A DNA stretch of 64,000 nt, from the NCBI RefSeq assembly GCF_000934605.2, contig NZ_CP010897.2, positions 1,054,001 through 1,118,000 of the forward strand. Reading direction: 5' to 3'. This document shows, in pieces, positions 35,041 through 44,472 of the stretch (its first letter is position 1; every line of letters starts with the position of its first letter). Below the pieces are notes generated by a model. That model searched no databases and had not been told where the DNA came from. It worked only from the letters and a program-made list of their open reading frames with translations. Source of the DNA: Pandoraea vervacti. GTDB taxonomy: Bacteria > Pseudomonadota > Gammaproteobacteria > Burkholderiales > Burkholderiaceae. Position numbers and translations under genes: made by a program.

Positions 35041-35322
35041 ATGAAGAAGATGGTTGGCGACGTCGTAGATGCTCTTATGCTATTCGCTCTCGTTATGCTC
35101 TTCTATAGCAGATTTTTTCGGTGGGAAGATGAGCATTTAGCCGGCAATATGTCTCATCAGGCGAAAATTATCTGGATGGCGCTCGGCTTGATTTCGATCG
35201 CATTCTTGTCATTCAGAATGCATCGGCATCCTAAGTTATACAAGGATATCGTAAATGAATCTAATGGAGATTTCTCCGGGGTCAGATTTTTTCCATTGTC
35301 TTGTTCGTTGTATTTGTTTTAG
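35041..35322 (+). CDS. Small membrane protein of unknown function
   Basis: The 93-residue product has two hydrophobic helices (VDALMLFALVMLFYSRFF and IIWMALGLISIAFLSF) joined by a charged loop. ATG 35041 has an excellent GGAGGTCAAA site. Base composition is more AT-rich than the chromosome around it. It stands alone between the integrase scar and the autotransporter. No family recognised. Confidence 0.65.
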   Translation: MKKMVGDVVDALMLFALVMLFYSRFFRWEDEHLAGNMSHQAKIIWMALGLISIAFLSFRMHRHPKLYKDIVNESNGDFSGVRFFPLSCSLYLF

Positions 35323-35737
35323 TAAGTGTTTTTCTCGTGAGGATTGTTCTGCTTCTAGCGCTCTGATGCCGGGGGAGGCCAAGCTCACTGAGCTGAGCCA
35401 ATAATTCGGGCTCAGCCCGGTAAGTTGGCCACATATCGGGGGGCTTTGTACGCTCACCACTACCCGGGCAATTCCCGATCCGCCAGCCGGAGTCAGACGG
35501 CAGCGCCAACGCCACTCAGATCCCCAAATAGACCGACATCCGGGCCATTGGCGAAACCCCTTACTTTGTATTACATTCGGTTTCCGATGCGTCCTGGATG
35601 GCGCATACCCGTGCTCAATACGGAAACGCGAGCCACATCGCGGAGCACCGGGGTCCTAAGGATTGCCGTTCTGCGGGGAAGGCCAGAGGGTTCTCGGTCG
35701 CCAATCACCATGCACGGCGTAATGCGAGAGGAAACTC
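35323..35737. other. Upstream region of the autotransporter gene
   Basis: About 415 bases without a supported gene. A plus-strand frame from 35425 runs through it and overlaps the autotransporter start in another frame, but it lacks a ribosome binding site. The autotransporter promoter must lie here; I cannot place it. Confidence 0.35.
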
Positions 35738-36088
35738 ATGGTTCCACGCAAACTCAGGCGCGTGAACAGCCGAGCCAAGGCCAATTCCATCCGGCGCACA
35801 CCGCCTATCGAGGCAGACTCGTTTGCCCGTCAACCTCTCGCATCGTCCCCCGACCCATTCGGCGCGAGATTCGTTCGCACCGCAGGCAGCGCGGCCGTCA
35901 CCCTGATGCTTGCGGGCGTTGTCCCCCCCGCGTGGGCGGCATGCTCAGTGACCGATATCAGTGATTGCGGCATGCCCGGAGGGGCCGGCGCGACAGTGTC
36001 CGGGCGCACCGGTGGCGCCGGCGGCGCCGGGAACGGTCAGGGAGGCGGGGCAATCCAGACCGCCGGGGGCCAGACCGCCGGGGGCTAG
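35738..36088 (+). pseudogene. 5' part of the autotransporter gene, cut off by an in-frame amber codon
   Basis: ATG 35738 follows GAGAGGAA. The 116 residues start with a long basic stretch and then a hydrophobic signal core (AGSAAVTLMLAGVVPPAWA before ACSV), an extended signal peptide of the kind found in large autotransporters. The frame continues as Gly-rich passenger, has a 15-base direct repeat encoding QTAGG twice, and meets TAG at 36086-36088. The codon after the stop is in frame with the downstream 1036-residue frame, so both belong to one ancestral gene of 1154 codons plus the stop. Confidence 0.85.
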
Positions 36089-36091
36089 AAT

Positions 36092-39000
36092 ATGACCGGC
36101 GCCGGTGGCGCTGGCGCGGCGGGCGGCGATTCCACCAGCCCGCCAGCGGGCGGCCCTGCACTCACGATCACGAGCACCGGCATATCGCTCAACGGCCAAA
36201 CGATCGCCGGCGGCGCTGGCAACGCCGGACCGAGCGGAAACTTCTACGGCAGCGGCGGGAATGGCGGCAACACCGGCGTGTATTACACCGGCAACGACAT
36301 CAACATCTCACCCAACACCACGATAACCGGCGGGGCCGGGGGCAAAGGCGGCGATCCGATCGCCGGTGCGTCAAGCTACGGCGGTGGCGGCGGTGCTGGC
36401 GGTAGCGGGATGATGTCTGCCGGCTACGTGGCCGTCATCACCAATAGCGGCGTGATCACCGGGGGGGCAGGCGGCGCCGGAGGCTCCGGCGAGCTAGGCG
36501 GTGGCGGCGGTTCGGGAGGCGACGGACTGCTCGCACTGCGCGGTAGCGCCACCATCACCAATACCGGCGTGATCAGAGGCGGCACGGGAGGCGTCGCCGG
36601 CTCGAGTGGCGCAGCTGTCACGCAGGGGGCCGTTGGAGGCACCGGGGGCGCCGGTGTCAATCTTGCCGGAATGTACAACAACGTCATCAATGCCGGAACG
36701 ATCGCGGGCGGCGACGGTGACGTGGGCGGGGCAGGCATCGTGACCCGAGGCTCGGACATCATCTCGAATATCGGGACCATCATGGGAGGGATGGGCAACG
36801 GCGGTACGACGAGAGCCGCCGCCATCGAGTTTGGCGGTCGGAACAACGTGCTGATTCAGGCGGATCCCTCGACTTCCAACGCGACCCTCCTCGGAAGCCT
36901 GCTTTTCGATGCCGGGGCGAGCGCGACGATCGTCGCGAGAGGCGTACTGAACAACGACATCATGCTCGGCGACGCCAACTCGGCGGTCATTTTCTCCACC
37001 GCGTCCAACAACAGCACGACCCTGACGGGCGTCGTTTCCGGGGCCGGCTCGCTGGGGCTCGTCGGTACGAGAACGCTGACGATGACGACGGTGAACACCT
37101 ATACCGGTGCAACCACGATCGGTAGCGGCGGGGTACTGGCGCTCGCTGGCAACGGCAGTGTCGCGACTTCCAGCGGCGTGAGCGTCGACGGCACGCTCGA
37201 CATCTCGGCGACGGCCAACGGCGCTTCCGTGAAGCGTCTTGCGGGTGGCGGCGCGGTCGCGCTCGGCGCACGCACGTTAACCATCACGGACGCCGACGCA
37301 TCGGACACGTTCTCCGGCGTCATCGGCGGATCCGGCGGACTGACACTGAACGGCGGCACGCAGACCCTCTCGGCAGCGAACATCTACACGGGCGCGACGA
37401 CAATCAACGCGGGGACGCTGGCGCTGACCGGCGCCGGTCGGCTATCGTCGGTGACGACGATACTCATGCCGACCAGCGGCGCAACGTTCGACATGTCCGC
37501 TGCGGGCGCGCAATCGATTGCCGGGCTGAGTGGCGTGACGGGCACGCGTTTGCTTATCGGCGCGAATACGCTAACCGTCGACACCGCGCGCGACGGTATC
37601 TACGCCGGGGAAATCCTGGGCAGCGGATCTCTCGTCAAACTAGGTGGCGGAGCCCTGGTGCTCAACGGCGCCAGCACGGCTTTCGCGGGGACGACGAGCG
37701 TAGGCGCCGGCACGCTCGAGGTCGGCGACGCCACGCACGACGGCGCAACGCTGGGCGGGGACGTGTCGGTGGCGGCACAAGGAACGTTGCGCGGGCATGG
37801 CACGATTCTCGGCAGCGTGACCAACGGCGGCATCGTGGCGCCAGGCGGCTCAATCGGCACCTTGCGTGTGACCGGCAACTATGTGCAGGCGTCCAACGCG
37901 ACGCTTGCCATCGAGGTGAGTCCGACGTCGGCGTCGCTGCTCAAGGTGACCGGCGGCGCGACGCTGAACGGCGCGCTCGCCATCACGTACGCCCCGGGCA
38001 CCTATCAGACAACACGTTACACGGTGCTCAGCGCGACGAACGGCGTGAGCGGTCGGTTCTCATCGGTCACCGGCACATTGGCGGCGGGCGCCAATCTCGG
38101 CAGCCTGCAATCGTCCGTTGCCTATGGCGCCAACGACGTGACGCTGTCGCTGAACGCACCGGCGTCCGGCGACCCCGGCAATGCCGGACCCTCGAATCCC
38201 GCCGGTCCCTCCACGCCATCGACCCCGTCCGTGCCGGTCGTCATTGCCCCGAAGAACACGAGCGCCTACACGGCACTGGGCACCGCTGCGCTGCTCAATG
38301 CACAGTCGTCGTCGACGGCGGTGCTTGAGCGAGTCGCGCAACGCCCGGTAACCACTGGCGTGGCCACCGGCGACGCGCCGCCGGTCGCTCCGGTACTCTG
38401 GGCGACGGCCACCGGGCTGCACGCTCGTGTGGACGGTTCAAATGGTCAACCCGGTTATCAGGAAAATCAATACGGATTCCTCGCCGGGGCGGAAAAGGCC
38501 GTCGATCGGAATACCTTCGGTTTGGCCGGAGGCTATTCGCACGCCGATCTCTCGGATCAGGGCGCGGCCAGTTCGGGCACTCGGGACACATTGCGCCTCG
38601 CGGCGTATGCGAGCCGGGAGATGGGGCCGGTCGATGTCGCCGCCACCCTGGGCTACGGCCTCCATTTTCTGTCGCAGAAGCGCTCGTTCGCAGGCATCGG
38701 TACGGCCGAGGGCGATCATATGGGGCAGGAGTTCACGGCGGCAGCGCAGGCGAGTGCGCCGATGATGCTCGGCGGGCTCGGCGTGACGCCGCGCGTGGGC
38801 CTGCGCTTTGCCTACTTCCACGCGAACGGCTTCGACGAGAGCGGTGCTGGCGCTCAGAACCTGCGCGTTGGCACGGACAATTCGCGCAGCCTGCAACCGT
38901 TTGTCGGCGTGACGTTCGACAAGTCGTTCGGTGATGCAGTGCGACCCATGAGCGTTCAGTTTCGTGTGGCATACGCGCGCGAACTGCTCGATTCGGGCCG

Positions 39001-39202
39001 AGCCATCAATGTGGCGTCACAGGACGGCACGATCTTCGTCGCACCGGGCGTGAGCTTGCCGCGCGACTTTCTGACGCTCGGCGCGAGCTTGAGCGTGACG
39101 CTGGCCAAACGTCTGGACCTGACGCTCGCCTACGACGCACTCGTCAATACCGGCGGCGCATCGTCACAGGCGGGCGGTCTGAAGGTGAACTACCGGTTCT
39201 GA
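36092..39202 (+). CDS. Autotransporter (type Va): glycine-rich passenger and beta-barrel
   Basis: The 1036-residue frame carries a Gly/Ala/Asn-rich beta-helical passenger with autotransporter-associated repeats (NTYTGATTIGSGGVLAL, NIYTGATTINAGTLALTG, AFAGTTSVGAGTLEVGD). A Pro/Ser linker near residues 680-715 follows, then a C-terminal barrel of about 270 residues ending in LKVNYRF with the terminal aromatic F. Starting at ATG 36092 it has no signal peptide: that lies upstream, before an in-frame TAG. It is therefore either a pseudogene or read through. The passenger would be a surface adhesin-like structure. It is convergent with the ggt gene. Confidence 0.85.
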   Translation: MTGAGGAGAAGGDSTSPPAGGPALTITSTGISLNGQTIAGGAGNAGPSGNFYGSGGNGGNTGVYYTGNDINISPNTTITGGAGGKGGDPIAGASSYGGGGGAGGSGMMSAGYVAVITNSGVITGGAGGAGGSGELGGGGGSGGDGLLALRGSATITNTGVIRGGTGGVAGSSGAAVTQGAVGGTGGAGVNLAGMYNNVINAGTIAGGDGDVGGAGIVTRGSDIISNIGTIMGGMGNGGTTRAAAIEFGGRNNVLIQADPSTSNATLLGSLLFDAGASATIVARGVLNNDIMLGDANSAVIFSTASNNSTTLTGVVSGAGSLGLVGTRTLTMTTVNTYTGATTIGSGGVLALAGNGSVATSSGVSVDGTLDISATANGASVKRLAGGGAVALGARTLTITDADASDTFSGVIGGSGGLTLNGGTQTLSAANIYTGATTINAGTLALTGAGRLSSVTTILMPTSGATFDMSAAGAQSIAGLSGVTGTRLLIGANTLTVDTARDGIYAGEILGSGSLVKLGGGALVLNGASTAFAGTTSVGAGTLEVGDATHDGATLGGDVSVAAQGTLRGHGTILGSVTNGGIVAPGGSIGTLRVTGNYVQASNATLAIEVSPTSASLLKVTGGATLNGALAITYAPGTYQTTRYTVLSATNGVSGRFSSVTGTLAAGANLGSLQSSVAYGANDVTLSLNAPASGDPGNAGPSNPAGPSTPSTPSVPVVIAPKNTSAYTALGTAALLNAQSSSTAVLERVAQRPVTTGVATGDAPPVAPVLWATATGLHARVDGSNGQPGYQENQYGFLAGAEKAVDRNTFGLAGGYSHADLSDQGAASSGTRDTLRLAAYASREMGPVDVAATLGYGLHFLSQKRSFAGIGTAEGDHMGQEFTAAAQASAPMMLGGLGVTPRVGLRFAYFHANGFDESGAGAQNLRVGTDNSRSLQPFVGVTFDKSFGDAVRPMSVQFRVAYARELLDSGRAINVASQDGTIFVAPGVSLPRDFLTLGASLSVTLAKRLDLTLAYDALVNTGGASSQAGGLKVNYRF

Positions 39203-39231
39203 ATCTGAACGGGGCAGGGCGGCGTCCCACC

Positions 39232-40899
39232 CTAAACCGCCATCGCCGCGCCGTCGCTGCGCGGATCGTGGGCGCCGGTTGCCAGTCCGTCGTCGGCGAT
39301 GGCGATGACGCCTGCCTGGCCCGCGAGGGCGCTATGTCTTGGCAGCGGTGCGACAGCGTGGCCCAGCGCTTCGAGCGCCGTCATCACCTCATCGCCCACG
39401 TCGCTTTCCAGCTTCAGATTGTCCCGACTGTCGGAAAACGTTCGCCCGAGAAGGAAGCGCGGATGCGACAACGCTTCGTGAGGCGACATCCCGTAATCGA
39501 TCAGACGCGTGAGCAACGCGCTCAGCGTTTGCGGCTGACCGTCTGCGCCCTGCGTGCCGTACAGCAGTCGCGCACGACCGTCCTTCAGATACATGCCCGG
39601 GTTGAGCGTGTGAAACGGACGCTTGCCCGGCGCCAGGGCATTGGGGTGCGCACTGTGCGCTGGCCGAAAGGCCGCGCCGCGGTTGTGCCACAGCACCCCG
39701 GTATCGCCGGCCATCACGCCGCTGCCCCAGTCGAAGTAGATGGTCTGCAACACGCTCACCGCGCGACCAGCGGCATCCGTTGCTGCGAAATACACCGTGT
39801 CGCCCTCGCGAAAGCGGTGCGGCCATTCCAGTGCCGTATCGCCGTCGATGCGCGACGCCGCCTCACGAAGCCGTGCGTCGGACAACAGCATGTCGAGCGG
39901 TACCTCCGCGAATTCAGGATCGGCCAGATATCGATCGCGATCGATGAACGCCTGCTTCACCGCTTCGACCAGCCGGTGGTAGTAGGCGGCGCTGCCATGC
40001 ACACAATCCTTGAGGCCGAGGCGCGCCAGTATCCCCATGATTTGTAGCGTCGTCACCCCTTGTGTCGGCGGCGGCAGCGTCGCCAGGACACCGTGCGCAT
40101 ACGGCATCGTGAGCGCCGGCGACACACGCACACGCGTGGCCGCGAGATCGCCCCGCGTGAGCGGCGATCCCGCCGAGCGCAACCCATCGGCCAGGCGCGC
40201 TGCCAACTCGCCTTCGTAGAACTCACGAGGGCCGGCGTCGGCCAGCTTCCGCAGCGTCAACGCCAATGCCGGTTGCCGCAACGTCTCGCCGACACCCGGT
40301 GCGCGACCGCCCGGCAAAAACGTCTGCGCGAAGCCATGCCATGTCGCGTCGTCTCGCATTTCGTCGGCGCGATACGTGTACCAGAAGTCCTGGGAGCGTC
40401 CCGTCGCAAACCCATCTTCGGCAGCCGCAATGGCTGGCGCAAGCAGCGACGACCACGACAACTTGCCGCCCCATTGCTCGCGACTCACTCGATATGCGGC
40501 CTCCCACGCCGCGACCGTGGCCGCCGTCGTCAGCGCTGAGGCCGGGCCGCGCGCGGGAATGGCGTCGCCGCGATGCAGTTCCGACGGTAACTCACGCGCG
40601 GCTTGCCCGATACCGGAGATAGCGAGCGGCGCGTTGTCGGCAGACGCACCGTCGGCCAGCAGCCAGAAGCCATCGCCGCCCAGGCCTGTGAAGTGCGGCA
40701 TCGTCACGCACAGCATCGCCGCGATGGCGATGGCCGCTTCGATGGCATTGCCGCCTTGTTGCAATACGTCGCGACCTGCGGCGCTGGCCAACGTATGCGG
40801 ACTCGTGACCAGACCGGCGCGTCCGCTCGCATATGCCGACGACAGGACGCTCATGCCGCTCGTGCCGCTCGTGCCGTTGACCTCGTCGCGCGCCGTCAT
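39232..40899 (-). CDS. ggt: Gamma-glutamyltransferase family protein
   Basis: The 555-residue Ntn-hydrolase matches the family: GGNAIEAAIAIAAMLCVTMPHFTGLGGDGFW in the N-terminal half and a likely autoprocessing Thr in GDTVYFAATDAAG near residue 370, followed by the small-subunit core (LNPGMYLKD, GTQGADGQPQTLSALLTRLIDYGMSP). No signal peptide is seen, so it may be cytoplasmic. It is translationally close to the Liv fusion gene (its start overlaps that stop by 4 bases). Substrates of such Liv-linked homologues need not be glutathione. Confidence 0.85.
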   Translation of the reverse strand: MTARDEVNGTSGTSGMSVLSSAYASGRAGLVTSPHTLASAAGRDVLQQGGNAIEAAIAIAAMLCVTMPHFTGLGGDGFWLLADGASADNAPLAISGIGQAARELPSELHRGDAIPARGPASALTTAATVAAWEAAYRVSREQWGGKLSWSSLLAPAIAAAEDGFATGRSQDFWYTYRADEMRDDATWHGFAQTFLPGGRAPGVGETLRQPALALTLRKLADAGPREFYEGELAARLADGLRSAGSPLTRGDLAATRVRVSPALTMPYAHGVLATLPPPTQGVTTLQIMGILARLGLKDCVHGSAAYYHRLVEAVKQAFIDRDRYLADPEFAEVPLDMLLSDARLREAASRIDGDTALEWPHRFREGDTVYFAATDAAGRAVSVLQTIYFDWGSGVMAGDTGVLWHNRGAAFRPAHSAHPNALAPGKRPFHTLNPGMYLKDGRARLLYGTQGADGQPQTLSALLTRLIDYGMSPHEALSHPRFLLGRTFSDSRDNLKLESDVGDEVMTALEALGHAVAPLPRHSALAGQAGVIAIADDGLATGAHDPRSDGAAMAV

Positions 40900-43532
40900 G
40901 CGAGCGCTCCGTGCGCTTCGGCTGGGCCCGTCGTCTGCGTTCCGCCGAGATAAGCCGCCGCCAGTCGCGCATCGCCCGCCAGTTCGCTCGCCGAACCGCT
41001 CACCGTCACACGTCCCTCTTCGAGGACATAACCCCGGTCGGCAATCGACAGAGCCATGGCGGCCATCTGATCGACGAGCAGCATCGACAGCGATTCGCGG
41101 CGCAGTGCGTCGAGCGACGCGAACAACTCGGCAATGACCTTCGGCGCCAGACCCAAGGATGGCTCGTCGAGCAACAGCACGCGCGGCGACGACATCAAGG
41201 CCCGCGCAATCGCCAGCATTTGCTGCTCACCACCCGAGAGCAGCCCGGCACGCTGATGCTGCCGCTCGCGAAGACGGGGATAACGCACGAACATCTGTTC
41301 GATACGCGCGTCGAGCGTCGCACCGGGCAGACGTCCGCTCGGAAATGCGCCGAGACGCAGGTTATCGAGCACCGAAAGCTCCGGGAACACCTGCCGTCCT
41401 TCCGGCACGAGCACGACACCGGAGGCGGCAATCTTCGCCGCATCCAGCCGCGCCAGGTCACGTCCGTTGAACGTGATACCGCCTCGCACCGGACGATGCA
41501 GTCCGGCCAGCGCACGCATGAGGGTCGACTTGCCGGCGCCATTGGCGCCGAGCAGGGCGACGAGCTCACCGTCACGGACCTGAATCGACACGTCATGCAA
41601 TACCGGCGCGGCGCCGTAGCCCGCCGTCAGCTTGCCGACACCCAGCACCTCGGGCGTCGCTATCGTCGCTATCGTCGCTCGCTCGGCGGCAATCGGGGCA
41701 TGCGCCGTCGACGCTCCCAGATAGGCTTGCCGCACGCGCTCGTCGTGACGAATCGCGTTCGGTGTGCCTTTTGCAAGGAAGCGACCCGCGTCGATCACGA
41801 CAATGCCGTCCGACACGCCCATGACCAGCGACATGTCGTGCTCCACGAGGCCGACGGCCACACCGCTTTGCGCAATCTGGCGCAGCAGTCTGCCCAGTTG
41901 CGCCTTGTCCTGTGTGGACAGACCCGCGGCCGGTTCGTCGAGCAGCAGCACGCTGGGACGCGTTGCCAACGCCCGTGCGATTTCTACCAGACGCCGGTCG
42001 ACATGCGCCAGATCGGCCGCCATCAGACCCACGTCGCCGTGATAGCCGCACGCTCTGAGCAGCGCGTGCGCTTCGTCGCGTTGCGCGCTGTCCTGCATGC
42101 GCGCGGTGCCGAGCAGCCCGCCCAGACGCCCCGCGCTCAACGCGAGCGTCACGTTATCGAGCACGCTCATGCCGCCGAAAAGTTGCGACGTCTGATACGT
42201 GCGCGCCACCCCATGCCGCGCGCTGTCGCAGGCGCCCCTTGCGGCGAGAGTGTCGGCGCCCAGCGAACGCGTGCCGGACAGCGGCCGGTAAAAACCGGAG
42301 AGCATATTGAGCACGGTCGACTTGCCCGCGCCGTTCGGACCGATCAGGCTCGTGACCTGGGCCGCAGGCAGTTCGAAGGAAAGATCGGCCACGGCGCTCA
42401 CGCCGCCGAACGTCATCGTGAGCCCGTGCGCGGCGAGCGCCTTGCGCTGCGATGGGGCGAGCGTCGGCAAGCGCAGCGCCGATGTCGTTTCGAGGTCGGC
42501 GTCGGCGTGCGCGGCACGTTGCCGGGACTTCCACCACTGCCCGAGCACCCCGATCACGCCATTGGGCGCCCCCCACAGCACGACCAGCAGCAACACACCG
42601 AAACACAACAGACGCAGATTCTCGAGACTGGCAAGCAGCTCGGGCAGCAGGCCGACGATCACCGCACCGACAAGCGGCCCGGCGATCGTGCCGGCACCGC
42701 CGATCATTACGACGAGCACGAACAGGATCGATTGCAGAAAAGAGAACATGCCCGGCGTGACCATGCCCTGCAACGGCGCGAACAATCCGCCCGCCAGTCC
42801 GGCAAGCGCGGCGGAAAACGCGAACGCAACGGCCTTGACGACCAGCGGGTTGATGCCGATCGATGCCGCCGCCGTTTCGCTGTCGCGCACGGCGCGCATG
42901 GCGGCGCCCCAGGCGCCGCGCGAGACACGCGCGTAGATCAGCAACGCCACCGCGAGCACCGCGAGCGATGTGATCGCCACGACACGTTCGCTGCCCGCGA
43001 TACCGAACACGCCCGGCGGCAATACGCCCATCAGACCGTTCTGACCGCCGGTCAGTGCGCGCCACTCGACCGCACCATGCTCGACGATGAAGCCGAAGGC
43101 GATCGTCACCATCGCCAGCCCCGGACCCCGCACGCGAAGCGCTGGCATTGCGAGCAGACCGCCGGTAAGCGCGGCGATAACGCCGCCCGCGAGCCACGCA
43201 GGCCAGAACGGCCACCCCGCCTGCGTGGTCAGAATCGCCACGGCATACGCGCCAATGGCGTAGAACCCCACGTGGCCGAACGATACCTGCCCCGTGAGGC
43301 CGAGCAACAGGTTCAGTCCCACGCCGCAGATGGCGAGCAATGCCACGCCGGCGATCACCACAACGAAGTAGCCGTTCACCACGCACGCCGCCCCGGCCGC
43401 CGCCAGCAGGGCGACGGCAAGCAAGGCGGCGAGGGCGAGGCCGTCACGGGAGGCGCGTCGTGCGCCTGGTGTGCTTCGTGCCGAGGGTTGTGGGGATGGG
43501 GGCGGTGCCAGCCGCAAAGAAGAATCGCTCAT
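40896..43532 (-). CDS. LivM-LivG-LivF triple-fusion ABC transporter protein
   Basis: One 878-residue frame contains a whole branched-chain-type transporter half. A LivM permease occupies about residues 30-335 (GLTGQVSFGHVGFYAIGAYA). The first ATPase, about 365-605, has Walker A GPNGAGKST at 398-406 and Walker B VLLLDEP at 528-534. The second ATPase, about 627-862, has Walker A GANGAGKST at 662-670, signature LSGGEQQ and Walker B VLLLDEP. The first ATPase has LAHVDRRLVEIARAL where LSGGQ is expected. Start ATG 43532 overlaps the LivH stop (ATGA). Uptake of amino acids or amides is likely; substrate unknown. Confidence 0.92.
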   Translation of the reverse strand: MSDSSLRLAPPPSPQPSARSTPGARRASRDGLALAALLAVALLAAAGAACVVNGYFVVVIAGVALLAICGVGLNLLLGLTGQVSFGHVGFYAIGAYAVAILTTQAGWPFWPAWLAGGVIAALTGGLLAMPALRVRGPGLAMVTIAFGFIVEHGAVEWRALTGGQNGLMGVLPPGVFGIAGSERVVAITSLAVLAVALLIYARVSRGAWGAAMRAVRDSETAAASIGINPLVVKAVAFAFSAALAGLAGGLFAPLQGMVTPGMFSFLQSILFVLVVMIGGAGTIAGPLVGAVIVGLLPELLASLENLRLLCFGVLLLVVLWGAPNGVIGVLGQWWKSRQRAAHADADLETTSALRLPTLAPSQRKALAAHGLTMTFGGVSAVADLSFELPAAQVTSLIGPNGAGKSTVLNMLSGFYRPLSGTRSLGADTLAARGACDSARHGVARTYQTSQLFGGMSVLDNVTLALSAGRLGGLLGTARMQDSAQRDEAHALLRACGYHGDVGLMAADLAHVDRRLVEIARALATRPSVLLLDEPAAGLSTQDKAQLGRLLRQIAQSGVAVGLVEHDMSLVMGVSDGIVVIDAGRFLAKGTPNAIRHDERVRQAYLGASTAHAPIAAERATIATIATPEVLGVGKLTAGYGAAPVLHDVSIQVRDGELVALLGANGAGKSTLMRALAGLHRPVRGGITFNGRDLARLDAAKIAASGVVLVPEGRQVFPELSVLDNLRLGAFPSGRLPGATLDARIEQMFVRYPRLRERQHQRAGLLSGGEQQMLAIARALMSSPRVLLLDEPSLGLAPKVIAELFASLDALRRESLSMLLVDQMAAMALSIADRGYVLEEGRVTVSGSASELAGDARLAAAYLGGTQTTGPAEAHGALA

Positions 43533-44407
43533 ACCTTGCGCACCTCCGCGCGACCGAACATGCCATCGGGGCGCATCGCCAGCAGCACGATGACCAGACC
43601 GAACGTAATGATCTGTGTGTAGCTGGACCCGAGCGTTGCCGTGATCATCGCTTCGGCGACGCCGAAAAGCAGACCCGCGATCATGACGCCCCACGCGCTG
43701 GACAAGCCGCCAAGAATGGCGACTGCAAATGCCTTGAGCCCGAAAACCGTCCCCATATCCGCCTGCACATTGAACAGCGGTGCGATCAGCACGCCGGCAA
43801 TGCCAGCGAGTAACGTCGAGACCGCAAAAGCGCCTGCAATGGTGCGCTGGATGAGAATCCCCATGAGGCGCGCGGCGTCGCGGTTCTGTACGACTGCGAG
43901 CATGGCCACCCCCCAACGTGAATGACGCAGCACGTAATGCAGCACTGCCGCGAGCGCCAGACCCACGACCGGAATCAACAGTTGCAGCGGATAAACACCG
44001 AGTCCGGCGTCACCGATGTGCAGCGAGCTTTGGGCCAGCGCCGAGGGCAGGCTGCGCGGCTCCGTGCCGAACGTCAGCATGACGAGGTTGTCGAGCACGA
44101 TGCCCAGCGCCACCGTCGCCATCAGCCATGCGCTCGATCCGCGTCGCACGAAGGGCTGCACCGCAAGCCGCTCGACGACCAGTCCGTAGACGGCGCAAAG
44201 CGCGAGCGCCGCGACGACCGCCACCGGCATGGGCCAGCCAAGCGTCTGGGCGAAGGTGTACGCCAGCACGGCGCCCAGCATCATCGAGCTGCCCTGCGCG
44301 AAATTGACCGTCGCGCTCACCGCGAACGTGAGATGAAAGCCGAGCGCCATGAGCCCGTACATGCTGCCGAGCCCAAGCCCGGCGACAAGCGCCGAGATCC
44401 ATTGCAT
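43529..44407 (-). CDS. livH: Branched-chain-type ABC transporter permease LivH
   Basis: The 292-residue inner-membrane permease has about eight hydrophobic segments and the family EAA-like regions (GLGLGSMYGLMALGFHLTFAV at the N-terminus, KAFAVAILGGLSSAWGVMIAG near residue 230). It pairs with the LivM part of the fusion protein encoded directly downstream with a 4-base overlap. The binding-protein gene is 65 bases upstream. Confidence 0.94.
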   Translation of the reverse strand: MQWISALVAGLGLGSMYGLMALGFHLTFAVSATVNFAQGSSMMLGAVLAYTFAQTLGWPMPVAVVAALALCAVYGLVVERLAVQPFVRRGSSAWLMATVALGIVLDNLVMLTFGTEPRSLPSALAQSSLHIGDAGLGVYPLQLLIPVVGLALAAVLHYVLRHSRWGVAMLAVVQNRDAARLMGILIQRTIAGAFAVSTLLAGIAGVLIAPLFNVQADMGTVFGLKAFAVAILGGLSSAWGVMIAGLLFGVAEAMITATLGSSYTQIITFGLVIVLLAMRPDGMFGRAEVRKV

Positions 44408-44472
44408 GAGATATCCTCCGGGACGCCGCGCCGCGACGCCCGTTCATTGGTCGTGTGACGGATTCGCCGGAT

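Noticed and set aside
36100..36700. Gly/Ala-rich near-repeats considered as a DNA repeat array or CRISPR
   Set aside because: They are in-frame glycine-rich coding sequence of the autotransporter passenger with irregular units. No repeat-spacer regularity is present anywhere in the window.
40911..43622. 903-codon plus-strand frame opposite the Liv fusion gene
   Set aside because: Antisense shadow; composition is Arg/Gln/His-rich and no family is visible, while the minus strand has three complete ABC domains.
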